Shown one piece after another: positions 41,126 through 48,707 of a DNA stretch of 64,000 nt (positions within the stretch are counted from its first letter, which is position 1; each line of letters opens with the position of its first letter). The translations under genes were made by a program, and so were the position numbers. The notes beneath the pieces are model-generated. The model was not told the origin of the DNA. It saw nothing but the letters and a program-made list of their open reading frames with translations, and did no database searches. This DNA comes from Variovorax sp. YR216. GTDB taxonomy: Bacteria > Pseudomonadota > Gammaproteobacteria > Burkholderiales > Burkholderiaceae_C. The stretch covers positions 372,001 through 436,000 of the forward strand of contig NZ_FNRO01000001.1 of assembly GCF_900107745.1 (NCBI RefSeq), in the 5' to 3' direction.

Positions 41126-41228
41126 GGCTCTAACTCTCGCTGTCTTGTGTTTTCAAAGCAAAGGGCGAGTTTACTGTCCGGCGCGCACGGCGCCCGGGCC
41201 GATGTGGGGGAACCGGATGCCTTTTTGG

Positions 41229-41234
41229 GATAAT
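41229..41234 (+). promoter_or_regulatory. -10 box candidate for the halogenase/chorismatase operon
   Basis: GATAAT lies 64 bases upstream of the first plus-strand pigment gene, preceded by a T run. No clear -35 is present at the expected spacing. Confidence 0.35.
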
Positions 41235-41297
41235 CGCCGCGCTGAAAGACGCACTCTTCCGAGCACCCTTGCTCCGGATCCATTCCAGCCCCTCTGC

Positions 41298-42644
41298 ATG
41301 AAGATTCCTTCCATCACGTCCGAGCATGTCGAAACCTGCGACGTCCTAGTCATCGGCGGCGGCCCCGCTGGCGCAACGGCCGCGGCGGTGCTCGCCAGCG
41401 AGGGGCGCAAGGTGGTGATGGTCGAAAAGGCGCATCACCCCCGTTTCCACATCGGCGAATCGCTGCTGCCAGCCAACGTGGCCCTCTTCGACAGGCTGGG
41501 CGTGCGCGACCAGATCGAACGCATCGGCATGCCCAAGTTCGGCGTGGAATTCGTTTCGCCGGATCACGATCACACCGCACGCGTCGAATTTGCCGACGCC
41601 TGGGACAAGTCGATGCCCTATGCCTGGCAGGTGCGACGTTCCGAAATGGACGAGATCCTCTTTCGCAACGCCGCGGCGCGTGGCGCGGAAGCCGTCGAGG
41701 GCTGCCAGGTGCGCGAGGTCAGCTTCGACGCCGACGGCGCCGATGTGCAGGCGGTACTCGACGATGGGTCCCGTCGCCAGTGGCGGGCGCGCTTCGTGCT
41801 CGATTGCTCCGGCCGCGACACCTTTCTTTCGAACAAGCTCAAGGCCAAGCTGAAGAACCCGCGGCACAACAGCTCCGCGCTGTTCGGCCACTTCGTGAAC
41901 GCCGAGCGACTCCCGGGCAAGCTCGAAGGCAACATCACCATCTTCTGGTTCGACCACGGCTGGTTCTGGTACATCCCCCTGGCCGACGGCACCACGAGTG
42001 TCGGTGCGGTCTGCTGGCCCTATTACCTCAAGTCGCGCAAGAAGCCGTTGCAGGAATTCTTCGCCGACACCATCGCCATGTGCGAACCATTGAAGCAGCG
42101 GCTGAAAGACGCCACGCTGGTGGACGACGCTGTCTACGCGACCGGCAACTATTCGTACACCAGCACCCATTGCAGCGGCGAGCGCTACCTGATGCTCGGC
42201 GACGCCTACGCCTTCATCGATCCGGTGTTCTCGTCGGGCGTCTACCTCGCGATGCACAGCGCCTTCGAGGGCGCCAAGGTCGTCGCCGCCACGCTGGACC
42301 AGCCCGCGAGGGCCGCCGCGGCGCGACAACGATTCGAGCGAGACATGCGCCACGGACCACGGGAGTTCTCGTGGTTCATCTTCCGCGTCACCAATCCGAC
42401 GATGCGGGATTTCTTCATGTACCCGCAGAACCCCTTCCGCGTGAAGGAAGCCCTGCTGTCGCTGCTGGCCGGCGACATCCATGGCAAGACACCGATCTGG
42501 GGCTCGCTGCGGATCCTCAAGACCATTTATTTCTCCGTCTGCGCCGTGAATCCGCGCAGGTCGTGGAATGCCTGGCAGCGCCGCCGGCGGAACATTCGCG
42601 ACCTCGGCCCGCTCGCCGGCGAAAACATCATCGGAACCAAGTGA
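41298..42644 (+). CDS. Flavin-dependent halogenase-like enzyme of the pigment locus
   Basis: The 448-residue FAD protein has the dinucleotide motif GGGPAG (20-25). WFWYIP (222-227) fits WxWxIP, the fingerprint separating flavin-dependent halogenases from monooxygenases. Lys80 in GMPKFGVEF is placed where these enzymes keep the catalytic lysine that forms a haloamine. GDAYAFIDPVFSSGVYLAM is the C-terminal FAD loop. Xanthomonadin pigments are brominated, so a role in ring halogenation is a reasonable inference. Plain hydroxylase or reductase activity remains possible. The stop overlaps the chorismatase start (GTGA). Confidence 0.8.
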   Translation: MKIPSITSEHVETCDVLVIGGGPAGATAAAVLASEGRKVVMVEKAHHPRFHIGESLLPANVALFDRLGVRDQIERIGMPKFGVEFVSPDHDHTARVEFADAWDKSMPYAWQVRRSEMDEILFRNAAARGAEAVEGCQVREVSFDADGADVQAVLDDGSRRQWRARFVLDCSGRDTFLSNKLKAKLKNPRHNSSALFGHFVNAERLPGKLEGNITIFWFDHGWFWYIPLADGTTSVGAVCWPYYLKSRKKPLQEFFADTIAMCEPLKQRLKDATLVDDAVYATGNYSYTSTHCSGERYLMLGDAYAFIDPVFSSGVYLAMHSAFEGAKVVAATLDQPARAAAARQRFERDMRHGPREFSWFIFRVTNPTMRDFFMYPQNPFRVKEALLSLLAGDIHGKTPIWGSLRILKTIYFSVCAVNPRRSWNAWQRRRRNIRDLGPLAGENIIGTK

Positions 42645-43672
42645 CAGCAAGAGAACCTCTCGGGGCGCCGCCCCTGCGCGTCGAGCGCCTTTCCCTGTCC
42701 GACAGCCTGTCACTCGCGGCCGGCGGATCCTCGCCGTTCGGCGCGCTCGGCTACGGCACGCCCGACGACCTGGCCTGGATGCCGACCGTCAACGCGCGCG
42801 TCCTGTCGGCGCGCGGCGCGATGGCGGACGTCTGGCATGCCAGCGAACACATCGAATCCGGCACCACCGGCGTAGTGCGGTGGCGATGCGACGGCCACTG
42901 GATGCTCGGCGCCATCGACCTCGACGAGGCGGTCGAGAAGCAGGGCCTGGCCGCCCTCTCCCAGCACGCGTACCACGACCTCTTCAAGGCGCTCGAGCAG
43001 ACCGGGTGCACGCACCTGCTGCGCATCTGGAACTACCTGCCGCAGATCAACGGCGACGGCGGCGGCCTCGAGCGCTACCGGCAGTTCAATCTGGGCCGCC
43101 AGCAGGCGTTCGTCGAAGCCAATCAGGCCGCCTTCGAAGGCGCCCCGGCCGCGTGCGCGCTCGGAATTCATCAGGGCGCGCTGAGCATCCGCTTCCTGGC
43201 GGGCCGCAGCGCGCCGGTGCCGGTCGAGAACCCGCGACAGGTCTCGGCCTACCACTATCCCAAGACCTACGGGCCGCGCGCGCCGACGTTCTCCCGGGCG
43301 GCCCTTGCCGAGATCGGCGGTGGCGACGTTGCGCTGTTCATCTCCGGCACGGCGAGCATCATCGGGCACGAGACGGTCCACATCGGCGAGGTCCTGGCGC
43401 AGACGCAGGAAACCTTGCGCAACCTGCGCGCGGTGATCGCCGCAGCCAACGCGCGCACCACGGCCACCTTCGACCTCGCAGCGATCGACAGCGTCGTCTA
43501 TGTGCGTCATGTGGCCGATGCACCGGTCGTGCGGCAGGTCATGGAAGAAGCCCTCGGCCCCGAGGCGCACACGCTGACCCACGCGGTGTTCCTCGAAGCC
43601 GACATCTGCCGCCAGGACCTGCTGGTCGAAATCGAAGCCCACGCGGTCGGACGCGGCGCGCTTCGCGGCTGA
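42641..43672 (+). CDS. xanB2: XanB2-like chorismatase (3-/4-hydroxybenzoate synthase)
   Basis: The 343-residue protein belongs to the FkbO/Hyg5/XanB2 chorismatase family. It has RIWNYLPQIN (about 128-137), the substrate block ENPRQVSAYHYP with TYGPRAPTFSRA (about 196-220) and the catalytic FISGTASIIGHETVHIG (about 233-249). XanB2 enzymes hydrolyse chorismate to 3- and 4-hydroxybenzoate. The former primes xanthomonadin, the latter can feed ubiquinone. Start GTG 42641 is within the halogenase stop, giving coupled translation. Whether the product is 3-HBA, 4-HBA or both cannot be read by eye. Confidence 0.85.
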   Translation: MTAREPLGAPPLRVERLSLSDSLSLAAGGSSPFGALGYGTPDDLAWMPTVNARVLSARGAMADVWHASEHIESGTTGVVRWRCDGHWMLGAIDLDEAVEKQGLAALSQHAYHDLFKALEQTGCTHLLRIWNYLPQINGDGGGLERYRQFNLGRQQAFVEANQAAFEGAPAACALGIHQGALSIRFLAGRSAPVPVENPRQVSAYHYPKTYGPRAPTFSRAALAEIGGGDVALFISGTASIIGHETVHIGEVLAQTQETLRNLRAVIAAANARTTATFDLAAIDSVVYVRHVADAPVVRQVMEEALGPEAHTLTHAVFLEADICRQDLLVEIEAHAVGRGALRG

Positions 43673-43688
43673 GGACGTCATTCACGCC

Positions 43689-44486
43689 ATGAATCGGCTG
43701 CTTCACCTGGCACTTTCGATGGCGCTTGCGCTGCCGCTGTACGCGCTGCTCGCGCTGCTGGGTGTCATATCGCTCGTCTGGAACCTGATCGCGATGCTGC
43801 TCTATCCGCTGCTGCCGGCCGGAGCCGGTCGGACAGTGGGCCGCAGCGTCATCGCGCACGCGTACCGGGCCTTCTGGGCCTCGGCATCGCTGTGCGGCAT
43901 GATGCGCATCGATGCAAGCTGCCTCGACACCCTGCGCAACGAGCGCGGCCTGATCATCGTCGCCAACCATCCCACCATGCTGGACGCCCTGCTGCTGGTG
44001 GCGAGACTGCCGCGCAGCGCCTGCATCATGAAGGCCGACCTGATGCGCAATGTCTTCCTGGGCGCAGGCGCACGGTTGGCACGCTACATCCGCAACGACT
44101 CGGCCCGCACCATGGTCAAGCTCGCAGTCGAGGACCTGCGCAGCGGCGGGCAGCTCGTGATCTTTCCCGAGGGAACGCGAACCGTGACGCCGCCGCTCAA
44201 CGCGTTCCGGCCCGGCGTCACGCTGATCGCCAAGCTCGCGCAGTCGCCCATCCAGACGGTCTTCATCGACACTGATTCGCCCTATCTCGCCAAGGGCTGG
44301 CCGCTGTGGCGCGTGCCGCCTCTGCCCATCGTCTTCCGGCTGCGCCTTGGCCAGCGCTTTGCGCCCTCGCAGGACAGCGACGCACTGCTCAAGCAGCTCG
44401 AACAGTATTTCCGCCAATCCATGGAACAGCGCACTCCAGATGCGCAGCCCGCATGCCAGACGTCTCGCGCACCCACCTTGTCCTGA
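43689..44486 (+). CDS. PlsC-type 1-acyl-glycerol-3-phosphate acyltransferase-like protein
   Basis: The 265-residue membrane-associated protein has a long N-terminal hydrophobic hairpin (about 5-45). The acyltransferase motif NHPTMLD (NHX4D, about 97-103) is followed by the substrate motif FPEGTRT (about 160-166). In aryl-polyene loci such enzymes attach the polyene to a glycerolipid or sugar-lipid anchor. That target is inferred. It lies 16 bp after the chorismatase gene and overlaps the glycosyltransferase by 34 bases. Confidence 0.85.
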   Translation: MNRLLHLALSMALALPLYALLALLGVISLVWNLIAMLLYPLLPAGAGRTVGRSVIAHAYRAFWASASLCGMMRIDASCLDTLRNERGLIIVANHPTMLDALLLVARLPRSACIMKADLMRNVFLGAGARLARYIRNDSARTMVKLAVEDLRSGGQLVIFPEGTRTVTPPLNAFRPGVTLIAKLAQSPIQTVFIDTDSPYLAKGWPLWRVPPLPIVFRLRLGQRFAPSQDSDALLKQLEQYFRQSMEQRTPDAQPACQTSRAPTLS

Positions 44487-45229
44487 TCCCCAGCTACAAC
44501 ACGGGTGAGCGCCTGTTCTCGACGGTCGAAGCGGCCCGCGCGCAGTGGAATCCGGTGTGGGTCGTGATCGACGGCAGCACCGACGGCACCGGCGAGCGGC
44601 TTCAGGCGATGGCGGCGTCCGACCCGGGCCTGCGCGTTTCGATCCTCCCCGACAACCAGGGCAAGGGTGCCGCCGTGCTGCACGGCTTGCGCGAGGCGCG
44701 CGCAGCCGGCTTCACGCACGTGCTGACCATGGATTCGGATGGCCAGCATCCTGCCGACCTGATCCCGGCCTTCATGAAGGCATCACAGGATCGCCCCGAG
44801 ACGATGGTGCTCGGCCGCCCCGTCTTCGATGCGAGCGCGCCACTGCTGCGCGTGCGCGGCCGCCGCGTCTCGAACAGCTGGACGCAGCTCGAAACCCTGT
44901 TCGCCGGCATCGGCGATTCGCTGTACGGCTTCCGCGTCTATCCCCTCGCCGAGCTGATGTCGGTGATGGAAGCGCAACCCTGGATGCGCCGCTTCGACTT
45001 CGACACCGAGGCGGTGGTGCGGCTGGCATGGCGCGGCGTGAAGCCGGTCAATATCGATGCACCGGTGAAGTACCTCACGGCCGAGGAAGGCGGCGTGTCG
45101 CACTTCCGCTATGGGCGCGACAACGTTCTGCTGACGTGGATGCACACCCGGCTGGTGATCGAGTTCGTCTTCAGGCTGCCAGGGCTGCTATGGCGCCGGC
45201 TGCGCGGCGCACCGCCCTTCCAGGCTTGA
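44453..45229 (+). CDS. Family 2 glycosyltransferase
   Basis: The 258-residue GT-A fold enzyme begins LVLIPSYNTGERL, has VVIDGSTDGTGERL and the metal-binding MDSDGQHPADLIPAF (DSD, about 89-91), followed by SLYGFRVYP and FDTEAVVRLAWRG. There are no clear transmembrane helices, though LVIEFVFRLPGLL near the end may touch the membrane. Glycosyltransferase/acyltransferase pairs are standard in aryl-polyene clusters. ATG 44453 overlaps the acyltransferase gene. It converges on the GST gene 21 bp away. Confidence 0.87.
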   Translation: MPDVSRTHLVLIPSYNTGERLFSTVEAARAQWNPVWVVIDGSTDGTGERLQAMAASDPGLRVSILPDNQGKGAAVLHGLREARAAGFTHVLTMDSDGQHPADLIPAFMKASQDRPETMVLGRPVFDASAPLLRVRGRRVSNSWTQLETLFAGIGDSLYGFRVYPLAELMSVMEAQPWMRRFDFDTEAVVRLAWRGVKPVNIDAPVKYLTAEEGGVSHFRYGRDNVLLTWMHTRLVIEFVFRLPGLLWRRLRGAPPFQA

Positions 45230-45250
45230 GGCGAGCGTGACCCCGCCTGC

Positions 45251-45847
45251 TCAGGCGTTTTCGCGGGCCTGTGCGCGCGCGAAAGCCGGGCGGCCGGTCA
45301 CCCGCTTCACATAGTTCTCGAGCAAGGGCGTGCGCTGCAGCATCGGGCTGCCGAGGAAGAGCGCGAAGGTGGTGCCGACGAGGATGTCGGCGGCGGAAAA
45401 CTGCTCTCCCAGAAGGTATGGGCCGCGCTCCAGGGTGCGGTTCACATGGACCATGACTTCATCGGGATCAACCCACCCCGCCGTGCCGCGCGGCGGTGTC
45501 ACGCCCATGAACTTGCCAACCCAGGCGGGTTCCATCACACCGGCGTAGTAGGCCAGCCAGGTCAGGTACGCCCCGCGAAGCGGCGAGCCCACCACCGGGC
45601 CGATGCCGGCCGCGGGAAACTTGTCGGTGAGATAGCAGGCGATCGCGCTGGACTCGAACACCAGCGCGCCGTCGTCCTCGATCGCGGGCACCTTGCCGTG
45701 GGGATGCGGGTTGGCGGGGTCGGCCGCACCGGTGCCATTGCCGCGGCGGATGTCGACCTTCCGGATCTCGTACGGGGCACCCAGTTCTTCGAGCAGAAAG
45801 ATCATGCGCGAGGAGCGCGAGTTCGGTGCGTGGAAGAGCTTGATCAT
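45251..45847 (-). CDS. Glutathione S-transferase family protein
   Basis: The 198-residue protein has a thioredoxin-like N-terminal domain (KLFHAPNSRSSRMIFLLEELG, with GKVPAIEDDGALVFESSAI forming the glutathione site) and an all-helical C-terminal domain with GEQFSAADILVG. It is the last gene of the minus-strand pigment operon, 16 bp after the ketoreductase gene. Possible roles are isomerisation, protection from reactive intermediates, or a bystander function. GSTs are not core aryl-polyene enzymes. Confidence 0.87.
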   Translation of the reverse strand: MIKLFHAPNSRSSRMIFLLEELGAPYEIRKVDIRRGNGTGAADPANPHPHGKVPAIEDDGALVFESSAIACYLTDKFPAAGIGPVVGSPLRGAYLTWLAYYAGVMEPAWVGKFMGVTPPRGTAGWVDPDEVMVHVNRTLERGPYLLGEQFSAADILVGTTFALFLGSPMLQRTPLLENYVKRVTGRPAFARAQARENA

Positions 45848-45863
45848 CGCCTGCCTTTCAGAT

Positions 45864-46595
45864 TCAGATCATTCCGCCGTTGATCGAGATGATCTGCCCC
45901 GTGATGTAGGCAGCCTCGTCGCTGGCGAGGAAACCAGCCAGCGCGGCCACTTCCTCGGGCGTGCCGGCGCGTTTCGCCGGCACGAGCTGGTTGATCATCG
46001 CCGCGTCGAACACGCCATCGGCCATCGGCGAGGCAATGATGCCCGGCGCGATCGCGTTCACCGTCACACCGCGCGCCGCCACTTCCAGCGACAGGGACTT
46101 CGTCGCACTGTTGAGCGCTCCCTTCGCCGCTGCGTAGTTGACCTGCCCGCGATTGCCGGTCAGCGACGCAACCGAGGAGATGTTCAGGATGCGCCCCCAG
46201 CGCGTGCGCAGCATCGGCAGCAGCAGCGGCTGCGTCACTCGGAAGAATCCGTTGAGCGACACATCGATCACCTTGTGCCACTGCTCGGGCTGCATGCCCG
46301 GAAGCACCGCGTCGTCGTGCACGCCCGCGTTGTTGACGATGATCTGCACCGGCCCGTCCTTCAGCATGCGCTCGCACGCAGCGCGTGCTGCCTCGTCGCT
46401 GCGCAGGTCGAACACCACGCATTCGGCCTTGCCGCCGGCTGCGGCGATGGTGGCCGCAAGCTGCTCGACCGATTCGGGCCGCGAATTGGCATGCAGCAGC
46501 ACGGTCGCGCCATCGCGGGCAAGGCGCTGCGCGATCGCGGCGCCGAGCGCGCCGCTGGCGCCGGTCACCAGCGCACGTTTTCCTGTGAGACTCAT
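45864..46595 (-). CDS. FabG-like 3-oxoacyl-ACP reductase of the pigment locus
   Basis: The 243-residue short-chain dehydrogenase has nucleotide motif TGASGALG (about 10-17), NNAG, the catalytic Ser in NISSVAS and YAAAK (Tyr/Lys, about 155-159), and the C-terminal YITGQIISINGGMI typical of FabG. It would reduce the beta-keto group in each polyene extension cycle. It is separated from the dehydratase gene by 9 bp. Confidence 0.9.
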   Translation of the reverse strand: MSLTGKRALVTGASGALGAAIAQRLARDGATVLLHANSRPESVEQLAATIAAAGGKAECVVFDLRSDEAARAACERMLKDGPVQIIVNNAGVHDDAVLPGMQPEQWHKVIDVSLNGFFRVTQPLLLPMLRTRWGRILNISSVASLTGNRGQVNYAAAKGALNSATKSLSLEVAARGVTVNAIAPGIIASPMADGVFDAAMINQLVPAKRAGTPEEVAALAGFLASDEAAYITGQIISINGGMI

Positions 46596-46604
46596 GGACT
46601 TCCT

Positions 46605-47060
46605 TCAGTTGGCAAGCGGTGTGTTGAGCACGACGACTGCGCGGCCTTCGGCGAGCGCCCGGCCCTGCCCGTCTTTCACCGCGAACTCGTAGAGGATCTG
46701 CGTCGCATCGCCGGAAACCCGTTCGGCGTGCACATGCAGGGCGCCGGCCACCTCGTCGATGCGCTCGACGGCCAGCCGCACGCCGCGCGCGCTCGCCAGG
46801 AAACCGGCCGAGGGTTCGCTGTCTTCCGGCGCCAGCAGGCCGCCATGCAACGCCATCGCCTGCGCCGCGTATTCGACGAGGTTCGGCGACAGCAGGCCGC
46901 TGGCGGTGCGCAGCGGATTGTCCGGGCGCGTGTGCGTGTTCGTCGTGCAGTGGATGCGGTTCGCATCCCACGACTCCAGGCGCTCCAGCAGGCACATCGT
47001 GCCGCTGTGCGGGATACGGCGGGCAATGCCGGCCTGGTCCATGGTTTGAGGTGCGGTCAT
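46605..47060 (-). CDS. Hotdog-fold 3-hydroxyacyl-ACP dehydratase-like protein
   Basis: The 151-residue single hotdog domain protein has ARRIPHSGTMCLLERLESWD at the N-terminus (about 12-32; the His in IPHSG is the likely catalytic residue) and NLVEYAAQAMALHGGLL on the central helix (Glu as partner). This matches the ApeP-type dehydratase that works with FabG-like partners in aryl-polyene synthesis. It starts at ATG 47060 inside the methyltransferase stop. It is the second dehydratase of the locus. Confidence 0.83.
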   Translation of the reverse strand: MTAPQTMDQAGIARRIPHSGTMCLLERLESWDANRIHCTTNTHTRPDNPLRTASGLLSPNLVEYAAQAMALHGGLLAPEDSEPSAGFLASARGVRLAVERIDEVAGALHVHAERVSGDATQILYEFAVKDGQGRALAEGRAVVVLNTPLAN

Positions 47061-47806
47061 CGGGAATCCTTGAGATCGGCCACCAGCAGCACGTTCGCGA
47101 AGGGCGTGCCTTCGCTCATCGGGATGCTGTCGACCGAGAAACCGAGGCGCTCGAGCAGCGCCTTCCAATCCTTGAGCGGCCGGCCCCAGGTGGGCGACAC
47201 CTGGTGCCCCCGGATGCGCGTGACCGTGCGATCGACCCACTGGCTGATCGCAAAGCCTCGCCGGCTGTCCGCATCACCCACGCGCAGGAGCAGCCGTCCG
47301 CCCGGTTGCAGGGCATCGCGGACGCGGCGCAGAACGCCCTCCTGCGCATCGAGGTCGACGTAGTGCAGCACGTCGAGGATCACCACGAGGTCGCTGGCAG
47401 GCAGCTCCGTCGTGCACATGTCGCCGCACACGAAGCGGGGTGCCGGCCGCAGATGGCCCACGGACGCCTCGGCGCGCGCCACGTCCTTGGGCATCAGTTC
47501 GACGCCGGTGTAGCTTGCCGCGGCCGGCGTGGCAGGCCATGTCGACGGCCATTCGCCGGGCTGCGCCTGCATCGCGCTCATGGCCGAAAGAAGGCTCACG
47601 AACAGGCCTTGCCCGCAGCCGATGTCGACCACGCGTGCCCGGCCTTCGCCGATCAATCCGCGCTCGATCAGCCCGCGAAAGACAGGGTCGCGCCCGAGCT
47701 TGCCGCGCGCGAAGTGCCAGGCAAACTTGCCGGCCTTCTTGTAAGGGGCGCTCGCGCGCTCATGCAATCGACGCCACGCGGCGTCCGTGGAAATCTGGAC
47801 ACTCAT
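47057..47806 (-). CDS. SAM-dependent methyltransferase of the pigment locus
   Basis: The 249-residue class I methyltransferase has the SAM motif ARVVDIGCGQGLFVSLL (about 56-72), VELMPKDVARAE as the acidic ribose contact, and DLVVILDVLHYVD as motif IV. It probably methylates the aryl head group or its oxygen, by analogy with methyltransferases in other aryl-polyene clusters. It lies 37 bp after the deacetylase gene and overlaps the dehydratase gene by four bases. Confidence 0.87.
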   Translation of the reverse strand: MSVQISTDAAWRRLHERASAPYKKAGKFAWHFARGKLGRDPVFRGLIERGLIGEGRARVVDIGCGQGLFVSLLSAMSAMQAQPGEWPSTWPATPAAASYTGVELMPKDVARAEASVGHLRPAPRFVCGDMCTTELPASDLVVILDVLHYVDLDAQEGVLRRVRDALQPGGRLLLRVGDADSRRGFAISQWVDRTVTRIRGHQVSPTWGRPLKDWKALLERLGFSVDSIPMSEGTPFANVLLVADLKDSR

Positions 47807-47843
47807 GAAAGAACTCTGGGAGGTGCGGCGACCGGCCGGCGAC

Positions 47844-48707
47844 TCATGTCGACAGGCCCTCCGGCAAGGTCACGGCACGCAGGCGATCGACTTGCAGCCG
47901 CGCGAGCAACCCGGGAAGCACCTCGAGGATGACCGGCTGCCCCTGCGCGGTGCGCGCCGCGTGGCCGTCGTGCAGCAGCAGGATGTCGCCCGCCTTCAGC
48001 CCGTCGGTGAGCCGCGCCAGCACGGTCGCGGCGTTGCCTTCGCGGGTATCGAAGCCACGCCGCGTCCAACTCACCAGCGACAGTCCCATGCGGTGCAGCA
48101 CCGGCGCCAGGAAGGGATTGCGCAGACCGGCGGGCGCGCGGAAGCAGTCGGGCCTCAGGCCGATGACGTCCTCGAGCACCTGCTGCGCGCGCGAGATCTC
48201 CTGCGCGAAACCACGCGGCCCCAGCAGCGAGAAGTTGTGACGGTGCCGCGCCGTGTGGTTCTGGATGCTGTGGCCGCGCGCGATGATCTCGCGTGCCAAT
48301 GCAGGATGCTCGAGCACCCGCTCGGCAATGCAGAAGAATGTGGCGCGCTGCCCGTATGCGTCGAGCAGATCCAGCACCTGCGGCGTCACATCCGGGTCGG
48401 GACCATCGTCGATCGTGATCGCGACCTCGCACCTTGCCGCAGCGCTTGCCGGAAGCCGCGTGACGTTGGGGCCGAGCAGGCTGCTGCGCGGCGTCAGGCC
48501 GGCCGCGCTGATGACCGCATGGTTCAGCACGACGGCGCCAATTGCCCACGGCCACGCGCCCGGCACGAACAGACCCGCGCCGAGAGCCGCGATGTGCACC
48601 AAGGCGCTGGCCTGAATGACCGGCGGCCATGGCCAGGATCCGCGATGGGAGACAGGAAGGACTTGCGACATGGACTCTCGAGAGGCGTAGCCGGTCGATT
48701 CTCCCAT
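47844..48707 (-). CDS. Polysaccharide deacetylase (NodB-like) in the pigment operon
   Basis: The 287-residue protein has hydrophobic stretches at about 22-60 that may be membrane anchors. A carbohydrate esterase 4 domain follows: AITIDDGPDPDVTPQVL (first motif, two Asp), GHSIQNHTARH (His motif, about 147-157), FRAPAGLRNPF and LLHDGH near the end. The family removes acetyl groups from N-acetylated sugars. Its substrate here is unknown. ATG 48707 overlaps the exporter stop (TGATG); an internal ATG at 48671 is the alternative start. Confidence 0.85.
   Translation of the reverse strand: MGESTGYASRESMSQVLPVSHRGSWPWPPVIQASALVHIAALGAGLFVPGAWPWAIGAVVLNHAVISAAGLTPRSSLLGPNVTRLPASAAARCEVAITIDDGPDPDVTPQVLDLLDAYGQRATFFCIAERVLEHPALAREIIARGHSIQNHTARHRHNFSLLGPRGFAQEISRAQQVLEDVIGLRPDCFRAPAGLRNPFLAPVLHRMGLSLVSWTRRGFDTREGNAATVLARLTDGLKAGDILLLHDGHAARTAQGQPVILEVLPGLLARLQVDRLRAVTLPEGLST

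Noticed and set aside
41298..42644. Alternative call of the FAD protein as geranylgeranyl-reductase-like
   Set aside because: The WFWYIP motif, the placed lysine and the pigment context favour a halogenase-like enzyme; the alternative is kept only as a caveat.
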